Under the pieces are notes generated by a model. The model was not told the DNA's origin. It was given only the letters and a program-made list of their open reading frames with translations, and did no database searches. A stretch of DNA of 64,000 nt from Luzula sylvatica (taxonomy: Eukaryota > Streptophyta > Magnoliopsida > Poales > Juncaceae): the NCBI GenBank assembly GCA_946800325.1, contig OX326959.1, positions 36,012,908 to 36,076,907 on the forward strand. The letters run 5' to 3'. Made by a program: the position numbers and the translations under genes. Within the stretch, counting starts at the first letter, position 1. Every line of letters begins with the position of its first letter. Shown piece after piece: positions 1 to 12,801 of this stretch.

Positions 1-1598
1 AAGCACTTCAATAAATATGTTCATAAAGAGTTGTATACCCAATGAGCTATAATCATGTTGGTTGAGTATTTAATACAAAAATCATATGTCGTGAAATGTT
101 GTGAGTGGGTTCAAATCTCATTAATATCAATTGATAGAAGACAAACTAGTATTCTCCATTTGTTGGTTTTTTTTTATTTTATTTTTTTATATAGAGTTAT
201 TATCTATGTTAGTTTTTTTTTTGTCTAGCGGGACTAATATTTTCTCCATAAAACGGGGATATACAATTAATATTTTTAATTTTACATGGGTAATAAAATT
301 TTTGTTCTTTAATAATATCTTTAGTAGTATTTAATAATAAACACATACATTCTTTCTCTTTCAAATGATAAATATACATAATTTTTTTTAATGTGAAACG
401 TTATATAATTTTTAGATAGAAAATATTGTAAATATATTTGTTTTGAATGCGAAAAATAATTGTTTGGAATAAAAAAAATGGTATATTATGTCAAAAGATA
501 ATATTATTGCTAACACTCCGAGATACACAATTAGTGTGTTACGCCTAAAATAATATTATGTCTAACAATCCCGTATGTTACAAAAATTGTATGTTATAAT
601 CAATATTATAAAAATCGAATATCGCTTACAAATTGGTATACCAATAGTTATTTGCTCAGAGGTGCACATAGAGTTCTTCAATCTGTCCAATCCTTTTTTG
701 CGGGTTTAGAAGTTGTTGAGTCCGGTTTGTGTCGGGACTGAATAATTCGGAAGTATATGTTGGGTTTCGAGTTTGAAGTTAAAAAACTCGTATCAACCCC
801 AACCGGCTCGTACAACTAAAAAATTTCAATTATTTATTTATATTCCTATTGCAAACCATATGGTATGTTATGTTTCTTAAATTATATCGTCATAAATTGT
901 TGTTAGTTATCTTCAGTTATAATTTTCGAGTTATTATGAATTAGTTGTCATAAATAAGTTAATTTATTGAAAAATTGCATTATATCATTAGATCAATTGA
1001 ATAGAAGTCGTGGAGAATAGAGAAGTTCATGATCTTGATTAAAATACTTTATCAAAACAAATATTTGATTATTTTTAGTATTTTTGTACCTTGTTAAAAT
1101 ATTATATGCAAATTTTAAGCTTAGCATCGATATCGAAATTTTAGTTCCTTGACAAAAGTTTTGCTTTATGTAAATATTCAAATTATAATTTCACAACATG
1201 ATTTTTGGTGAATATATGGCATGAAATTGTCAATAGTCCAAAGTTTGTTTGATTGAATTTTTTTAAACATTGATTGTGATTTGTTTGGTTGTTAGAAATA
1301 TTTCTATGATTCAACTAAAATAATATTTTTCGTCCAATTAAAAAAAATGAGTAAATGGAGAAGCTCGGTATTTTTCGTCCAATTATTTCACTCATGTGGA
1401 GAAGCTTCAGCAGTTCACAATATTGTGCGAAAGAACTGCACTCAAACTAGCCGTTATAATTAGGCTGTAATTAGATAAATTGATATACAAGCAATTTTAC
1501 ATACGGTTAACTTCATCACTATATCATATTTGGTAGTTATTATCTTTGCCAGTATGGATAAGTAGTCGACTAATTTTCACACATGCTCATAATTTTTT
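1..1598. other. AT-rich intergenic, no gene seen
   Basis: No reading frame here looks like a protein gene; the open frames are short and low complexity. A ~45-bp imperfect tandem duplication sits at about 1326-1415, where the phrase TATTTTTCGTCCAATTA followed by GGAGAAGCT occurs twice. Nothing else is recognisable. Confidence 0.6.
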
Positions 1599-1680
1599 GG
1601 AAAAATTCACTGTTTACACACGAAAAAAGAAAAAATTACGAAAATACACACGTTTCTAAAATAATTCCAAAAATACACAA

Positions 1681-1757
1681 TGACGGAGTTACAAACTCCG
1701 CCATTGTAAAAAAATGGCGGAATTAAAAAATGGCGGAGTTTGTAACTCCGCCATTTT
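1681..1757. repeat. GGCGGAGTT inverted-repeat hairpins
   Basis: Two short palindromic words, GACGGAGTTACAAACTCCGCC and its counterpart GGCGGAGTTTGTAACTCCGCC, lie in 77 bp separated by an A-rich linker with a third GGCGGA word. Related words (GGCGGAATTACAAATTCCGCC) recur at about 1805-1830 and 2923-2948, at the two ends of the large palindrome. Confidence 0.75.
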
Positions 1758-1765
1758 TTACTTCG

Positions 1766-2988
1766 TTAATTTGCACTTAAGCCTGATAACTATGTTATAT
1801 TATTTGGCAGAATTTGTAATTCCGCCAAATTTTATTTTTCAATTAAAAATTGATATTTGCTCCCAAATTTTACCATAACATGATTTATGTTCTAAATTAG
1901 TATATTTAATTAAAATAATAACTATTACATGTTGGCTGTTAACTTAATACGTAATTAATAATTATTCGAATTCATAAATTGGAATAAATTTTACTGAATA
2001 TTTAATTATATTTCTTAATTATCAACAAATTGAACGTAATAACTATATAATGGATAATTCGGCGGGTACATTTTGGAGTAGAATAATTTTTTTTTAATAT
2101 CCGACACACCACGTGACAATCGTTTGAAAAAAATATATAAAAAATTTATTCTACTCCAAAATGTACCCGCCGAATTATCCATTATTTAGTTATCACGTTC
2201 AATTATGCTGATAATTAAGATATATAATTAAATATTCAGTAAAATTTATTCAAATTTAAGTATTCGAATAATTATTAATTACGTATTAAGTTAACAACTA
2301 ACATATATTGGTTATTATTTTAATTAAATATACTAATTTTGAACATAGATCATATTATGATAAAATTTGGTATTTGTTTTTGAATTTTACCACAACATTA
2401 TCTATGTTCAAAATTAGTATATTTAATTAAAATAATAACCAATATATGTTAGTTGTTAACTTAATACGTAATTAATAATTATTCGAATACTTAAATTTGA
2501 ATAAATTTTACTGAATATTTAATTATATATCTTAATTATCAACATAATTGAACGTGATAACTAAATAATGGATAATTCGGCGGGTACATTTTGGAGTAGA
2601 ATAAATTTTTTATATATTTTTTTCAAACGTTGTCACGTGGTGTGTCGGATATTAAAAAAAAAATTATTCTACTCCAAAATGTACCCGCCGAATTATCCAT
2701 TATATAGTTATTACGTTCAATTATGTTGATAATTAAGAAATATAATTAAATATTCAGTAAAATTTATTCAAATTTATGAATTCGAATAATTATTAATTAC
2801 GTATTAAGTTAACAGCCAACATGTACTAGTTATTATTTTAATTAAATATACTAATTTAGAACATAAATCATGTTACGGTAAAATTTGGGAGCAAATATCA
2901 ATTTTTAATTGAAAAACAAAATTTGGCGGAATTACAAATTCCGCCAAATTATCTAAACACAATTGCCTGGCTTAAGTGCAAATTAATA
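1766..2988. repeat. ~1.2 kb nested palindrome
   Basis: The left edge (TTAATTTGCACTTAAGCC) reappears inverted at the right edge (GGCTTAAGTGCAAATTAA), with the symmetry centre near 2377. Each ~600-bp arm is itself an inverted repeat. Units ending in GGATAATTCGGCGGGTACAT at about 2050 and 2570 face inverted units starting ATGTACCCGCCGAATTATCC at about 2160 and 2680. The region therefore holds four alternating copies of one ~230-280-bp unit, interrupted near 2110 and 2640 by spacers containing CACGTG, which are inverted relative to each other. It is non-coding and could fold into a very long hairpin if transcribed. Confidence 0.8.
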
Positions 2989-3054
2989 ATTAAATATTTT
3001 TTCAACAGTGCCACGTGTGTGTCAGATATTAAAAATAAAAAAATTAATTTCCTC

Positions 3055-3492
3055 CAAAATGTACCCGCCGAATTATCCATTATTTAGTTATTACGTTCAA
3101 TTATGTTGATAATTAAGAAATATAATTAAATATTCAGTAAAATTTATTCAAATTTAAGTATTCGAATCATTATTAAATATGTATTAAGTTAACAACCAAC
3201 ATGTACTAGTTATTATTTTTATTAAATATACCAATTTAGAACATAGATAATGTTATGGTAAAATTCGGAAACAAATACCAAATTTTATCATAACATGATC
3301 TATGTTCTAAATTAGTATATTTAATTAAAATAATAACCAATATATGTTAGTTGTTAACTTAATACATAATTAATAATTGTTCGAATTCATAAATTTGAAT
3401 AAATTTTACTGAATATTTAATTATATTTCTTAATTATCAACATAATTGAACGTAATAACTAAATAATGGATAATTCGGCGGGTACATTTTGA
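3055..3492. repeat. Second palindrome of the same unit
   Basis: Two more copies of the unit that builds the 1766-2988 palindrome, head to head around 3275. It begins with GTACCCGCCGAATTATCC and ends with the inverse, GGATAATTCGGCGGGTAC. With the larger palindrome this makes six copies in alternating orientation. Confidence 0.75.
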
Positions 3493-3533
3493 GTGAGTGG
3501 GGGACCAAACGGGGGTATAAATAGCACAAAGTG

Positions 3534-3559
3534 CTCGACCTTTGAAAGGTCGAGGGCTT

Positions 3560-3597
<38 letters not shown>

Positions 3598-3770
3598 GAG
3601 AGAGAGAGTGGGGGACCAAATCATTGCAAAATTGCTCGACTTTTCAAAGGTCGAGCAGTTTGGGGAAATAATTAATCCTGCCATGTGATCAGGTGATTAA
3701 GGAATAAAAGCGCTCGACTTTTGAAAAGTCGAGCAGTTTAGCAATCTCTCGACTTTTCAAAGGTCGAGAG
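3534..3770. repeat. Four CTCGAC...GTCGAG hairpins
   Basis: Four short palindromes with 9-11-bp arms occur at 3534-3554, 3634-3657, 3712-3735 and 3746-3770, each pairing CTCGACYTTT with AAAGGTCGAG-like sequence. The first two are preceded by the same phrase, GTGGGGGACCAAA, on either side of the GA microsatellite, suggesting a local duplication of ~100 bp. They lie just inside the proposed right terminal repeat. Confidence 0.75.
3562..3609. repeat. (GA)n microsatellite
   Basis: About 48 bp of AG dinucleotides with one GTGA interruption, lying between the first two CTCGAC hairpins. Confidence 0.9.
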
Positions 3771-4291
3771 TGTTATTTCCCAAATTTTGAAACTAGTTGG
3801 TCTATTTTTGGTAATACGAAACTTATTTGGTCTAAACAGTAAAATTTCCCTTATTTAAAAGATAAATCAAAGTCATTAAGTGATGACTTAACGATTTTTA
3901 GAAAAATAATTTTTGTAACTCATTTTAGAAAGACTAGAGTGAACATAAAGTTGTTATTTTTCGTTCTTTCAGTAATAATTTATCTTGACTGATGATTTCA
4001 ATTTGTCTTCTAACAATCTCCAAAATAGAATGTTTTGTCGAAATAAGATTTTTCTGTTAATCTGTTATGCGATCCACGTGACATGAATGTATCTCAAGAT
4101 TATATTTTATTTTCGAAGTAGATCTCAAAGATTTAATTTTCAGTTTATTTTCTGGATATCATCCATTAGCTGGAAGGTGGGAATTTCACAGGAAATAGTT
4201 CAGAGAAGCTTGTTGCGAAAACGATACTAAATAATAGCGTATCTTTGAATTATGATATCGACAAAAAAATCCTTTTAACTTATTTCGAATT

Positions 4292-4689
4292 GTGTATGGT
4301 TGTAGAAATGAAAACTTCAGTTTATGCTGCGCAATAGATACGATCAAAGTCAATGAGGATACTTCCGATCATAAAGAGCAGAATGGTAAATCACGAATGG
4401 CTGCTCAAATTGAAAACCGGGTCTTTAATATCTCTCTAATTCACCGACGCATGGACGATGCAGATGCTCGATCCATTTTCATCACTAATGTGCAGTGACG
4501 AGAGATATTCTATTTCGATATTTCAACCAGTTTGGCGATGTATTTAAAGTAAATGTACTCGATAATTCCACAACGAACCAATCCACAAAATGAGTGTATG
4601 TTGAGTTTGCGAAACACAAATCAGCGGAACGGGCCACATCTACGGTTGACGGCAAAATCATTTATGTCAACTATTATCGAGGTTGTTAG
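4292..4689 (+). pseudogene. RRM-domain RNA-binding protein pseudogene
   Basis: The frame ending at the stop 4496-4498 finishes DADARSIFITNV, which is the first strand (RNP2) of an RNA recognition motif. The domain continues in another frame directly after it: ILFRYFNQFGDVFKVNVL, then, after an in-frame TGA, VYVEFAKHKSAERA (RNP1-like) and VDGKIIYVNYYRG. The order and spacing match one RRM, most like plant nuclear poly(A)-binding or PWI/CCCH-type RRM proteins of the pattern SNVHFAAT...HFNKFG. One frameshift near 4490 and one nonsense codon near 4591 mean it cannot make a whole domain. No introns are visible in the aligned part, so a retrocopy is possible. The family assignment is moderately sure, the parent gene unsure. 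Confidence 0.65.
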
Positions 4690-5173
4690 AACGGCTTCTT
4701 TTTCCTGAAATGATCCGATTTGTGGGATGGTTACTAGACTTGTAGGCGGCAAACCATGTTATTGTAAAATATCAAATATTAAATGGATCGAGGAGAAGAT
4801 TTCCAAGCTATTGTAAAATAATGACATATAAATAACTACATAAAATATAATCTTCGAAAAATCAAGTAAAATATTAATTAATGAGATCAAACCATATCAT
4901 TATATCCAATATTTCGAATATTTTGAATTATGACATATAAAATTAATGTATAAAACAAATTCACATCACAAAATCAAATTATTATTAATCATGATGATGT
5001 GAATTCATGAAAAATCTCAAAAATAGAAACAAAATAGGAGAATGGATAAATTATCAATTTATATTTATTTATGTACATGGATGATTGTTAAGGTGAAAAC
5101 TGTATTGATGCCCAAAACACGAGTTTAGAATAAAAGAGACATTATGTTAATACTTCTTAATTTATAATGCTTA

Positions 5174-5226
<53 letters not shown>

Positions 5227-5518
5227 CAAATTTTGTACTAATAGTTGAAATCTAGATTTTAAGCCACCTTAATCATCTAAAAAGTAAAGAAAATGCCCAA
5301 TTTCACTTGTACCTCGTAAAATTTGAAAATATACGTGTACTCCGTAAAATGAAAATATCATAAATAGAAATTACCACTGGATCTCAAAAAATTATGTATA
5401 TCTAAAAAACTGAATATATAACAAGAAATAATTTACCACACACAAAAAAATGAACTAGAAAAAATAATTTTGTATTTAATGAACTTTTTTAAATGATATT
5501 TTTGGTAAAATATACTTG
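4690..5518. other. Intergenic, AT-rich
   Basis: No gene seen. It contains an (AAT)n/(ATT)n inverted microsatellite and otherwise low-complexity AT-rich DNA. Confidence 0.6.
5174..5226. repeat. (AAT)n(ATT)n self-complementary microsatellite
   Basis: A run of AAT triplets passes directly into a run of ATT triplets, so the tract is its own inverted repeat and could extrude as a cruciform. Confidence 0.85.
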
Positions 5519-5756
5519 CCCCTCCAAACTCACCCAACCCTTGATGAGGTGGCAAAGTAATTGATTAACATTTTAATTAAAGATGAATTAACACGTCAAT
5601 TTATTTTAATATGTTAATATTAGTACATGTTAATTAACATATCAATTAAATTAAACGTTCAATTAATCCGGTAATCCGTTCCATTAAAAATACTAATCAA
5701 TTTAACTAAACACATTTTGCTACCTCATCAAGAGTGTTTGAATGAGTTATAAGGGG
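5519..5756. mobile_element. MITE, ~238 bp
   Basis: Terminal inverted repeats of about 40 bp: the left end CCCCTCCAAACTCACCC leads to CTTGATGAGGTGGCAAAG, and the inverted right end starts CCCCTTATAACTCATTC and reaches CTCTTGATGAGGTAGCAAAA. The interior is AT-rich with TTAATT-type words and no coding capacity. The CCTTGATGA phrase links it to the element at 26825-27048. No clear target duplication, so the superfamily is unassigned. Confidence 0.65.
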
Positions 5757-6402
5757 CTGCATATATGACCCCTTATTTTTCATGCAAACAATATCACTAT
5801 CCTAAAAGAAATTATGCTACTTTTTTTTTTAAAATTCCTTGAAGAGTATCTTCGAATTATTATTAAAATTAAAATAAAAAAAATATTTTTGATACTTGGT
5901 CAGGCCTAAACATATTTTTATTTTTGTAAAAATATATTCATTTATGTAAGTACAATGTACATTTTTGATATCCGTATCCATATCCGTGCAACATAGCGTA
6001 CATGTTATTTGCCTACGGAAATAAAAAATAAAAAAAATTAACAGCAAAGTAACGCTTTTATCTTTAACGGCAAACGTTATCTACCTAACCTTCTGAGTTG
6101 TGACTCGACGTACCGGCACCGCACACAGCTTGCGAGAATCCTAAACCCAGCCGCCAATTCAATTCTGTGATTTTTAATTCCTCGGCGCTATCCCATGAGA
6201 TTTAACAATGATTTTGTATGAACTTGGTCTACACTATAATATGGCCCGCATGACCCGACATACGTACTCGTTATATTGTTATAATAGTACTGGTGTATAT
6301 AATACGTATACGCCAAGCTCACTAAAATTGTGAAGAGGTTTAATGGTTTCGGTTCACGTAGTCCAGTTCTGTTCAAGATTTGAAGGGGAAGAAATTGCCT
6401 AG

Positions 6403-6410
6403 TATAAATA
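6403..6410 (+). promoter_or_regulatory. TATA box of the aldolase gene
   Basis: TATAAATA lies 98 bp before the aldolase start codon, which would put transcription start near 6435. The preceding 300 bp are less AT-rich than the surroundings, as expected of a core promoter. Confidence 0.65.
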
Positions 6411-6507
6411 CAACACCCCCCCATCCCTTTCCCCTTGCCCAAGCAGCACACTGTCTAATTCACTCATCTATTTCTTCTATTTGTTTATCTGCTACTCAGG
6501 TGAAAAA

Positions 6508-8227
<1,720 letters not shown>

Positions 8228-8433
8228 GAATGGCGAGTCGTTAGTTTGTTTGTACCTTTTTGGTTCGTACTAGTGAGGAGAGTTGTTCGTGATGTTTAAA
8301 TGTCGTGTCGTGGTTAATAAGTTGGAACAGGACAACGTGTTATCGTTGCGGATTTGTGTTTTGATCTATTATTGGTTTTATTTTACTTTTTGCTGTTGTT
8401 TTTGGCTAATTTTATTCTGGTTTCTTGATTTTC

Positions 8434-8439
8434 AATAAG
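8434..8439 (+). terminator. Possible poly(A) signal of aldolase
   Basis: AATAAG in a T-rich 3' region about 207 bp after the aldolase stop, a plausible near-upstream polyadenylation element. Plant signals are degenerate, so this is tentative. Confidence 0.3.
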
Positions 8440-8440
8440 A

Positions 8441-9399
8441 TTGTGTTTCGCTAGGTCTGTGTATGTCAAAACTGGGGTATTTTAGTAAAAAAAGTAGTAG
8501 TGTACAAGTGTGAAAAAAGTTATCACCACTCTTTTTAGAGGATAAGATGGGTATAACTCAGTATATCTCCCTTCTGTTGAAAAAAAGGAATTTGATGTTT
8601 GGGAGATAAAAGTGGGAATAAAATGTGTTGTTCTTATTCTTATTCCTCGTATATCTATATGAGGCCATTTACTGTATCCCAAAACCCATCACCACATCCT
8701 TGATATCCTATCCATCTCCAAAAAATTACCCACTCGATTAACAAGCTTTCAATTAACTGTTAATTGAATTAATGAATTATTAGGTACTAATATGAGGTGT
8801 TAATTTACTCACAATTAACTGTTAATTGTAAGCATTAATTAATTTGGAGAGAGTGAGGTGCAAATTGGAGTTGGGGATTAACACCCAACCCAAAAAAAAC
8901 AAATGGTATTGGAATCGTGGGTGTTGTGATGGGTTTGGAGGTCATGGTATAATTTCCCTATCTATATCTACCCTTCTGTTGAAAAAAAGAAAAAAGATCT
9001 TAACGGCGTGATCTAAACAGAGGCGGGTCATTTGGGAAAAAAAAGATCTTAATGACGTGATTCCTTCCTAACTAAATATGGTTCTTATACATCAAAACTT
9101 GTGTTATAATAAAGGTTTCCTAAGAGCTTGCATACAAATTTTAAGGGAGTGTTTGGATTGCGGTAACGTGAGATTATCAGGATTGCGATAATTCGTTGTG
9201 AAAAAATAGTTTTTGCATGGTGACTTTCATCCCTACCAAATTTAAGCCATGCTATGATAATAAAGTGTAAACTGTGAAGATCAGATCGGAATACGATTTT
9301 ATCAGATTTCTAATTCTAATTCTAATAGAGTAGGATTATCAGGTGTATACTACTACGATCGGACTATATTAATAGAAAAAATATACTTATCGCTCTTAT
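8441..9399. other. Intergenic with MITE and short direct repeats
   Basis: No gene. The phrase CCCTTCTGTTGAAAAAAAG occurs at about 8568 and 8970, flanking the MITE at 8679-8939. AAAAGATCTTAA also occurs twice near 8992 and 9042. Confidence 0.6.
8679..8939. mobile_element. MITE, ~260 bp
   Basis: The left end CCAAAACCCATCACCACATC pairs with the inverted right end CCAAACCCATCACAACACCC. The interior holds two copies of the self-complementary word CAATTAACTGTTAATTG, at about 8750 and 8813. No coding potential. Confidence 0.6.
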
Positions 9400-9895
9400 T
9401 AGTGATTTCAATGGGTCGGGTAAAAACTCGAACTCGCGGGTATCCGATCCGAACGGGACGGGTAATACCCGCGGATTGTGTATTACCCGAAAAAAAAAAT
9501 ACCAGCTCGGGATTCGAGTTGGGTACGGGGATAAAAATTTTCCTGCGGGTATACCTGTTATCCGAAACTGGAACCGAACCCGAAAATACCCAATAATATG
9601 AATATTTTAGATGTTTTATTGATTAATTATTTGTAATATTTGAATTTTAAATGTATTTGTACATGTTAGTTGTTTTATGTATTTAAAATTGTTGGTGATT
9701 TTTATGGATTTGTATAATAATTTTATGACTTTTTATTTTTTTTGATTTTTTATTGGTGATTTTCGGTAACGGGTTCGGGTTCGGGTATGATTTTTACCCG
9801 TTGGTATTTTGGTTCGGGTTAGGATAATATCCGAAATTTCGGGTTCAAGTATGGGGAAGGCTTGTCGAACCCGCCCCATCCCGTTGACATCCCTA
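9400..9895. mobile_element. hAT-type non-autonomous element, degenerate
   Basis: The left end TAGTGATTTCAATGGGTCGGG resembles the inverted right end TAGGGATGTCAACGGGATGGG. The sub-terminal regions are packed with CGGGT/ACCCG words in both orientations and the centre is AT-rich. The flanks GCTCTTAT and CCTCTAAT match at 6 of 8 positions, consistent with a decayed 8-bp hAT target duplication. The same architecture is seen, with perfect duplications, at 15134-16029 and 29163-29762. The 64-codon frame inside is only the sub-terminal repeats read as protein. Confidence 0.7.
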
Positions 9896-11039
9896 CCTCT
9901 AATATCCGCTCAATAAATTGATGTATCGACAATATATAATAAATGTATTAAATGTTAAATTATTTTAAATAATAAATCATAATAGATCACATTAATTATG
10001 TAGCAAATCGTATTAATTATGTGACAAACCGTATAGATGATAAACTACATTGAAGGTGATAAACCAAATTAAAAAATGATTTGATTTATTTAATATTTTT
10101 AGTATATTTGATTTTATACATCACAATTCATATTTATTAGAAATTATTATTATTATTTTATTTTCAATCTTTTTTAAAAACAAAGTTTTTTCATTTTTAT
10201 TTTGCTGTTTTTTGCGAAATTATTATTTTTATTTTGATCAAAATAAATAATTTTTGGATTTGGATGTTCCCAAAAGTAAAGGGTAAATACGTAATTTTAA
10301 GTTTTATAAAATGTAAATATGTAAATCCCCTATATATTTATGGCAGAATTTGATGTGCATCCTTGCAAAACATCATAATTTCATGTATACCCCTTAAAAA
10401 CGTGAAATTGCATAAATAGCCCTAGAAAACCTTCAAATATCATGAATATCATTAAATTAAACTTTTAGTAAATAGTTTGTTAATTTTTCGTTCAAAATAT
10501 TTTTTTGTTTTACTTTTATATCAATATAATACTTACTTAACTTTGAGAATCGTATTGATTTCAGCAATGATTTTTTAAAAAAAATTATGAGATAGAAATG
10601 GCAATATTTACTTTGTTGTGGTTTTCAATATTTATTTTAGAGCAAAAAATATTTATTATCATAAAAAATAATTTTAAAAATTAGATAATTGACATATTAC
10701 CAACGAGAAAGACGTTGGTGATTTTAAAATGATATAATATGGGTATATGTTATATTTTAAGAATTTTACAACGATAACTATGATATTTGAAGGGTTTCGA
10801 AGAGGTATCTATGATATTGGTAGGAATTTGCAGAGGTATTCGTGAAATTTCACATTATTGAGGAGTATATATGAAATTATGATATATTACATGCAATAAC
10901 AAAATTCAAATAATCTTAATAGTTTTTTTGGTTTTACTTTCAGCATTGAACCCCTTATTATCTTTTGGGGGGTTATTTTGCAAATTTTCCATGAAAAATA
11001 AATAATTTCTTGATTTGGATGTTCACAAAAGTAATCTTA
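9896..11039. other. AT-rich intergenic
   Basis: No gene. It contains the inverted-repeat element at 10372-10883. The phrase GTAAATATGTAAATCC near 10310 recurs near 22230 with similar flanks, so a dispersed repeat is shared between these places. Confidence 0.5.
10372..10883. mobile_element. Inverted-repeat element, ~510 bp
   Basis: The left end ATCATAATTTCATGTATACC pairs with the inverted right end ATCATAATTTCATATATACT, and similarity persists inward for roughly 100 bp with gaps (through CTTCAAATATCAT). No coding frame. Fragments of the same motif (GGGGTATACGTGATATTTTG) occur twice at 24700-24790. The superfamily is uncertain; long terminal inverted repeats favour a Mutator-type element. Confidence 0.5.
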
Positions 11040-12290
11040 GGGGCTGTTTGGCAGGTGGAATTAGTGGTTGGAATTGGATATTAAGATTCATCAAAATCTA
11101 ATTCTTTGTTTGGTACAAGGAATTAGGGAGAGAATTAGAAAGTGGAGAATCTTGATATTCCATCTTTTGTTCACTATTTCGATTCCAACAAAAGCTAGAA
11201 TTCCAAGATGGAGAATCTTGTTAATCCAAATAATAGTAATAATAATAATGATGATGATAAAAAAAATGATAATACAAAAATAATAATGTAATAATATAAT
11301 AATTATTATTATATTATATAGTAATTATATCGTACTAATAAAACAATTATATTATAAATATTATATTGATATAACTAATATATATTATTATAAAGAATAT
11401 TATTTTATGAATAAACTACAATATTACAATCATGTAACAATGCAATTAATAATATTATATTAATTATAATGTATTATATGTATAATATTATTTTATTATA
11501 ATAATATAATCATTATAAATTAATAAAATAATATTTTAATATTATTATTTTATAATCATATCCATATAATTAATTATATTATAATAATAAAATAATTATT
11601 ATATCCACATAATTAATATAATATTATATGTAAAGTAAATTTAATATTTTAATATTATTATTATTTAATTGCTAATTTTATAGTAATTATAGTAAAATAA
11701 TAAGATAATTTTTTAATTATAATATATATTATCATAATATATTGTATAGATATAATATAATATTATTTTATATTGTAATAATGTAATATTACAATAATAT
11801 TATTTTTTATCAGTTTTAATGAAATATTATTTTTAGATTTTCAATAACAAATATATAATAATTATATTATAATAATAGTATATTGTATTATATATCATTA
11901 TAATAACATTATAATTGGATAATATATATTATTACAATAATTATGTAATGATAAATTCAATATTATTTGATTATTTAAGAAAGATACTTAATATTTTTTA
12001 TCAATTTTAATTAAACATTATTTTTACATTGTAATTTTAATATATTATATTATTATTATTAATATAAATGTATTATTTATATTAATAATATTAATATATT
12101 AACAATATTAGTAATATTAGTATGTTAATATTATAATAGTATATTATATGAATATGCTAATATAATAGCACTAATATAAAAATATTAATATATTAGTATT
12201 ATTTACAATATTTTAATATTAATATTAATATTTGTATTATGAATATATATTGTCATATAATATAATATAATTATAATTAAATTTATATTA

Positions 12291-12355
<65 letters not shown>

Positions 12356-12629
12356 GTGCAATAATATAACTACAATTAATAATATTATGATGATTTTATA
12401 TTATATGATAATACTATTATATTGTATTAATTTTAATCAAACATTTGTTCTATATTTTCAATAATGAAATTCCAGAATTTTTCTAACCATCCAAACGAAG
12501 AATTATATTTTCCAACATCTTATAATTCGGACATCCAAACAAACTGTGGAATTACTAATTCCAGAACTTTTTTCTCCTCCACCTTATAATCCAATTCCAC
12601 TCTACTAATTCCGCTTGCCAAACGGCCCC
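11040..12629. mobile_element. PIF/Harbinger-type non-autonomous element, 1.59 kb
   Basis: The left end GGGGCTGTTTGGCAGGTGG and the inverted right end GGGGCCGTTTGGCAAGCGG form terminal inverted repeats, both continuing AATTAG. Each end is flanked by TTA (11037-11039 and 12630-12632), the 3-bp target duplication typical of PIF/Harbinger elements. The interior is almost pure A and T, including a (TTA)n tract, and has no transposase. It ends about 170 bp before the ENY2 start codon, so it may supply or alter promoter sequence for that gene. Confidence 0.78.
12290..12354. repeat. (TTA)n microsatellite
   Basis: About 21 perfect TTA triplets inside the Harbinger-type element. Confidence 0.95.
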
Positions 12630-12747
12630 TTAGTAGAATTTTGGATCTCCCTTGTTAATAATCTTCGATTTGAATACACAACCGCCTCCATTGTCATAAA
12701 TCTCTACTCCGAACCCTCCTTCCGGATAAGCGCCAAGCAGCGTAGCC

Positions 12748-12778
<31 letters not shown>
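12748..12778. repeat. (GA)n tract in the ENY2 5' leader
   Basis: AG dinucleotides with one AAAG interruption, just upstream of the first splice donor. GA/CT tracts are common in plant 5' leaders. Confidence 0.85.
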
Positions 12779-12801
12779 CGAATATCAAGAGAGTTCAACT
12801 A

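Larger units (their letters stand above)
1599..3850. mobile_element. Mutator-like non-autonomous composite element with palindromic interior
   Basis: The left end reads GGAAAAATTCACTGTTTA and the inverted right end reads GGGAAATTTTACTGTTTA, matching at 15 of 18 positions. This suggests terminal inverted repeats about 2.25 kb apart. The interior has no transposase frame. It consists of short GGCGGA-type hairpins, a ~1.2 kb palindrome, a second ~440-bp palindrome, a GA microsatellite and four CTCGAC hairpins. The GGGAAA start and long internal inverted repeats resemble plant Mutator-like elements. A clean 9-bp target duplication is not visible, so the ends and the superfamily are inference. Confidence 0.5.

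Noticed and set aside
9402..9596. 64-aa frame
   Set aside because: It is the left sub-terminal repeat region of a hAT-type element; composition follows the CGGGT words.
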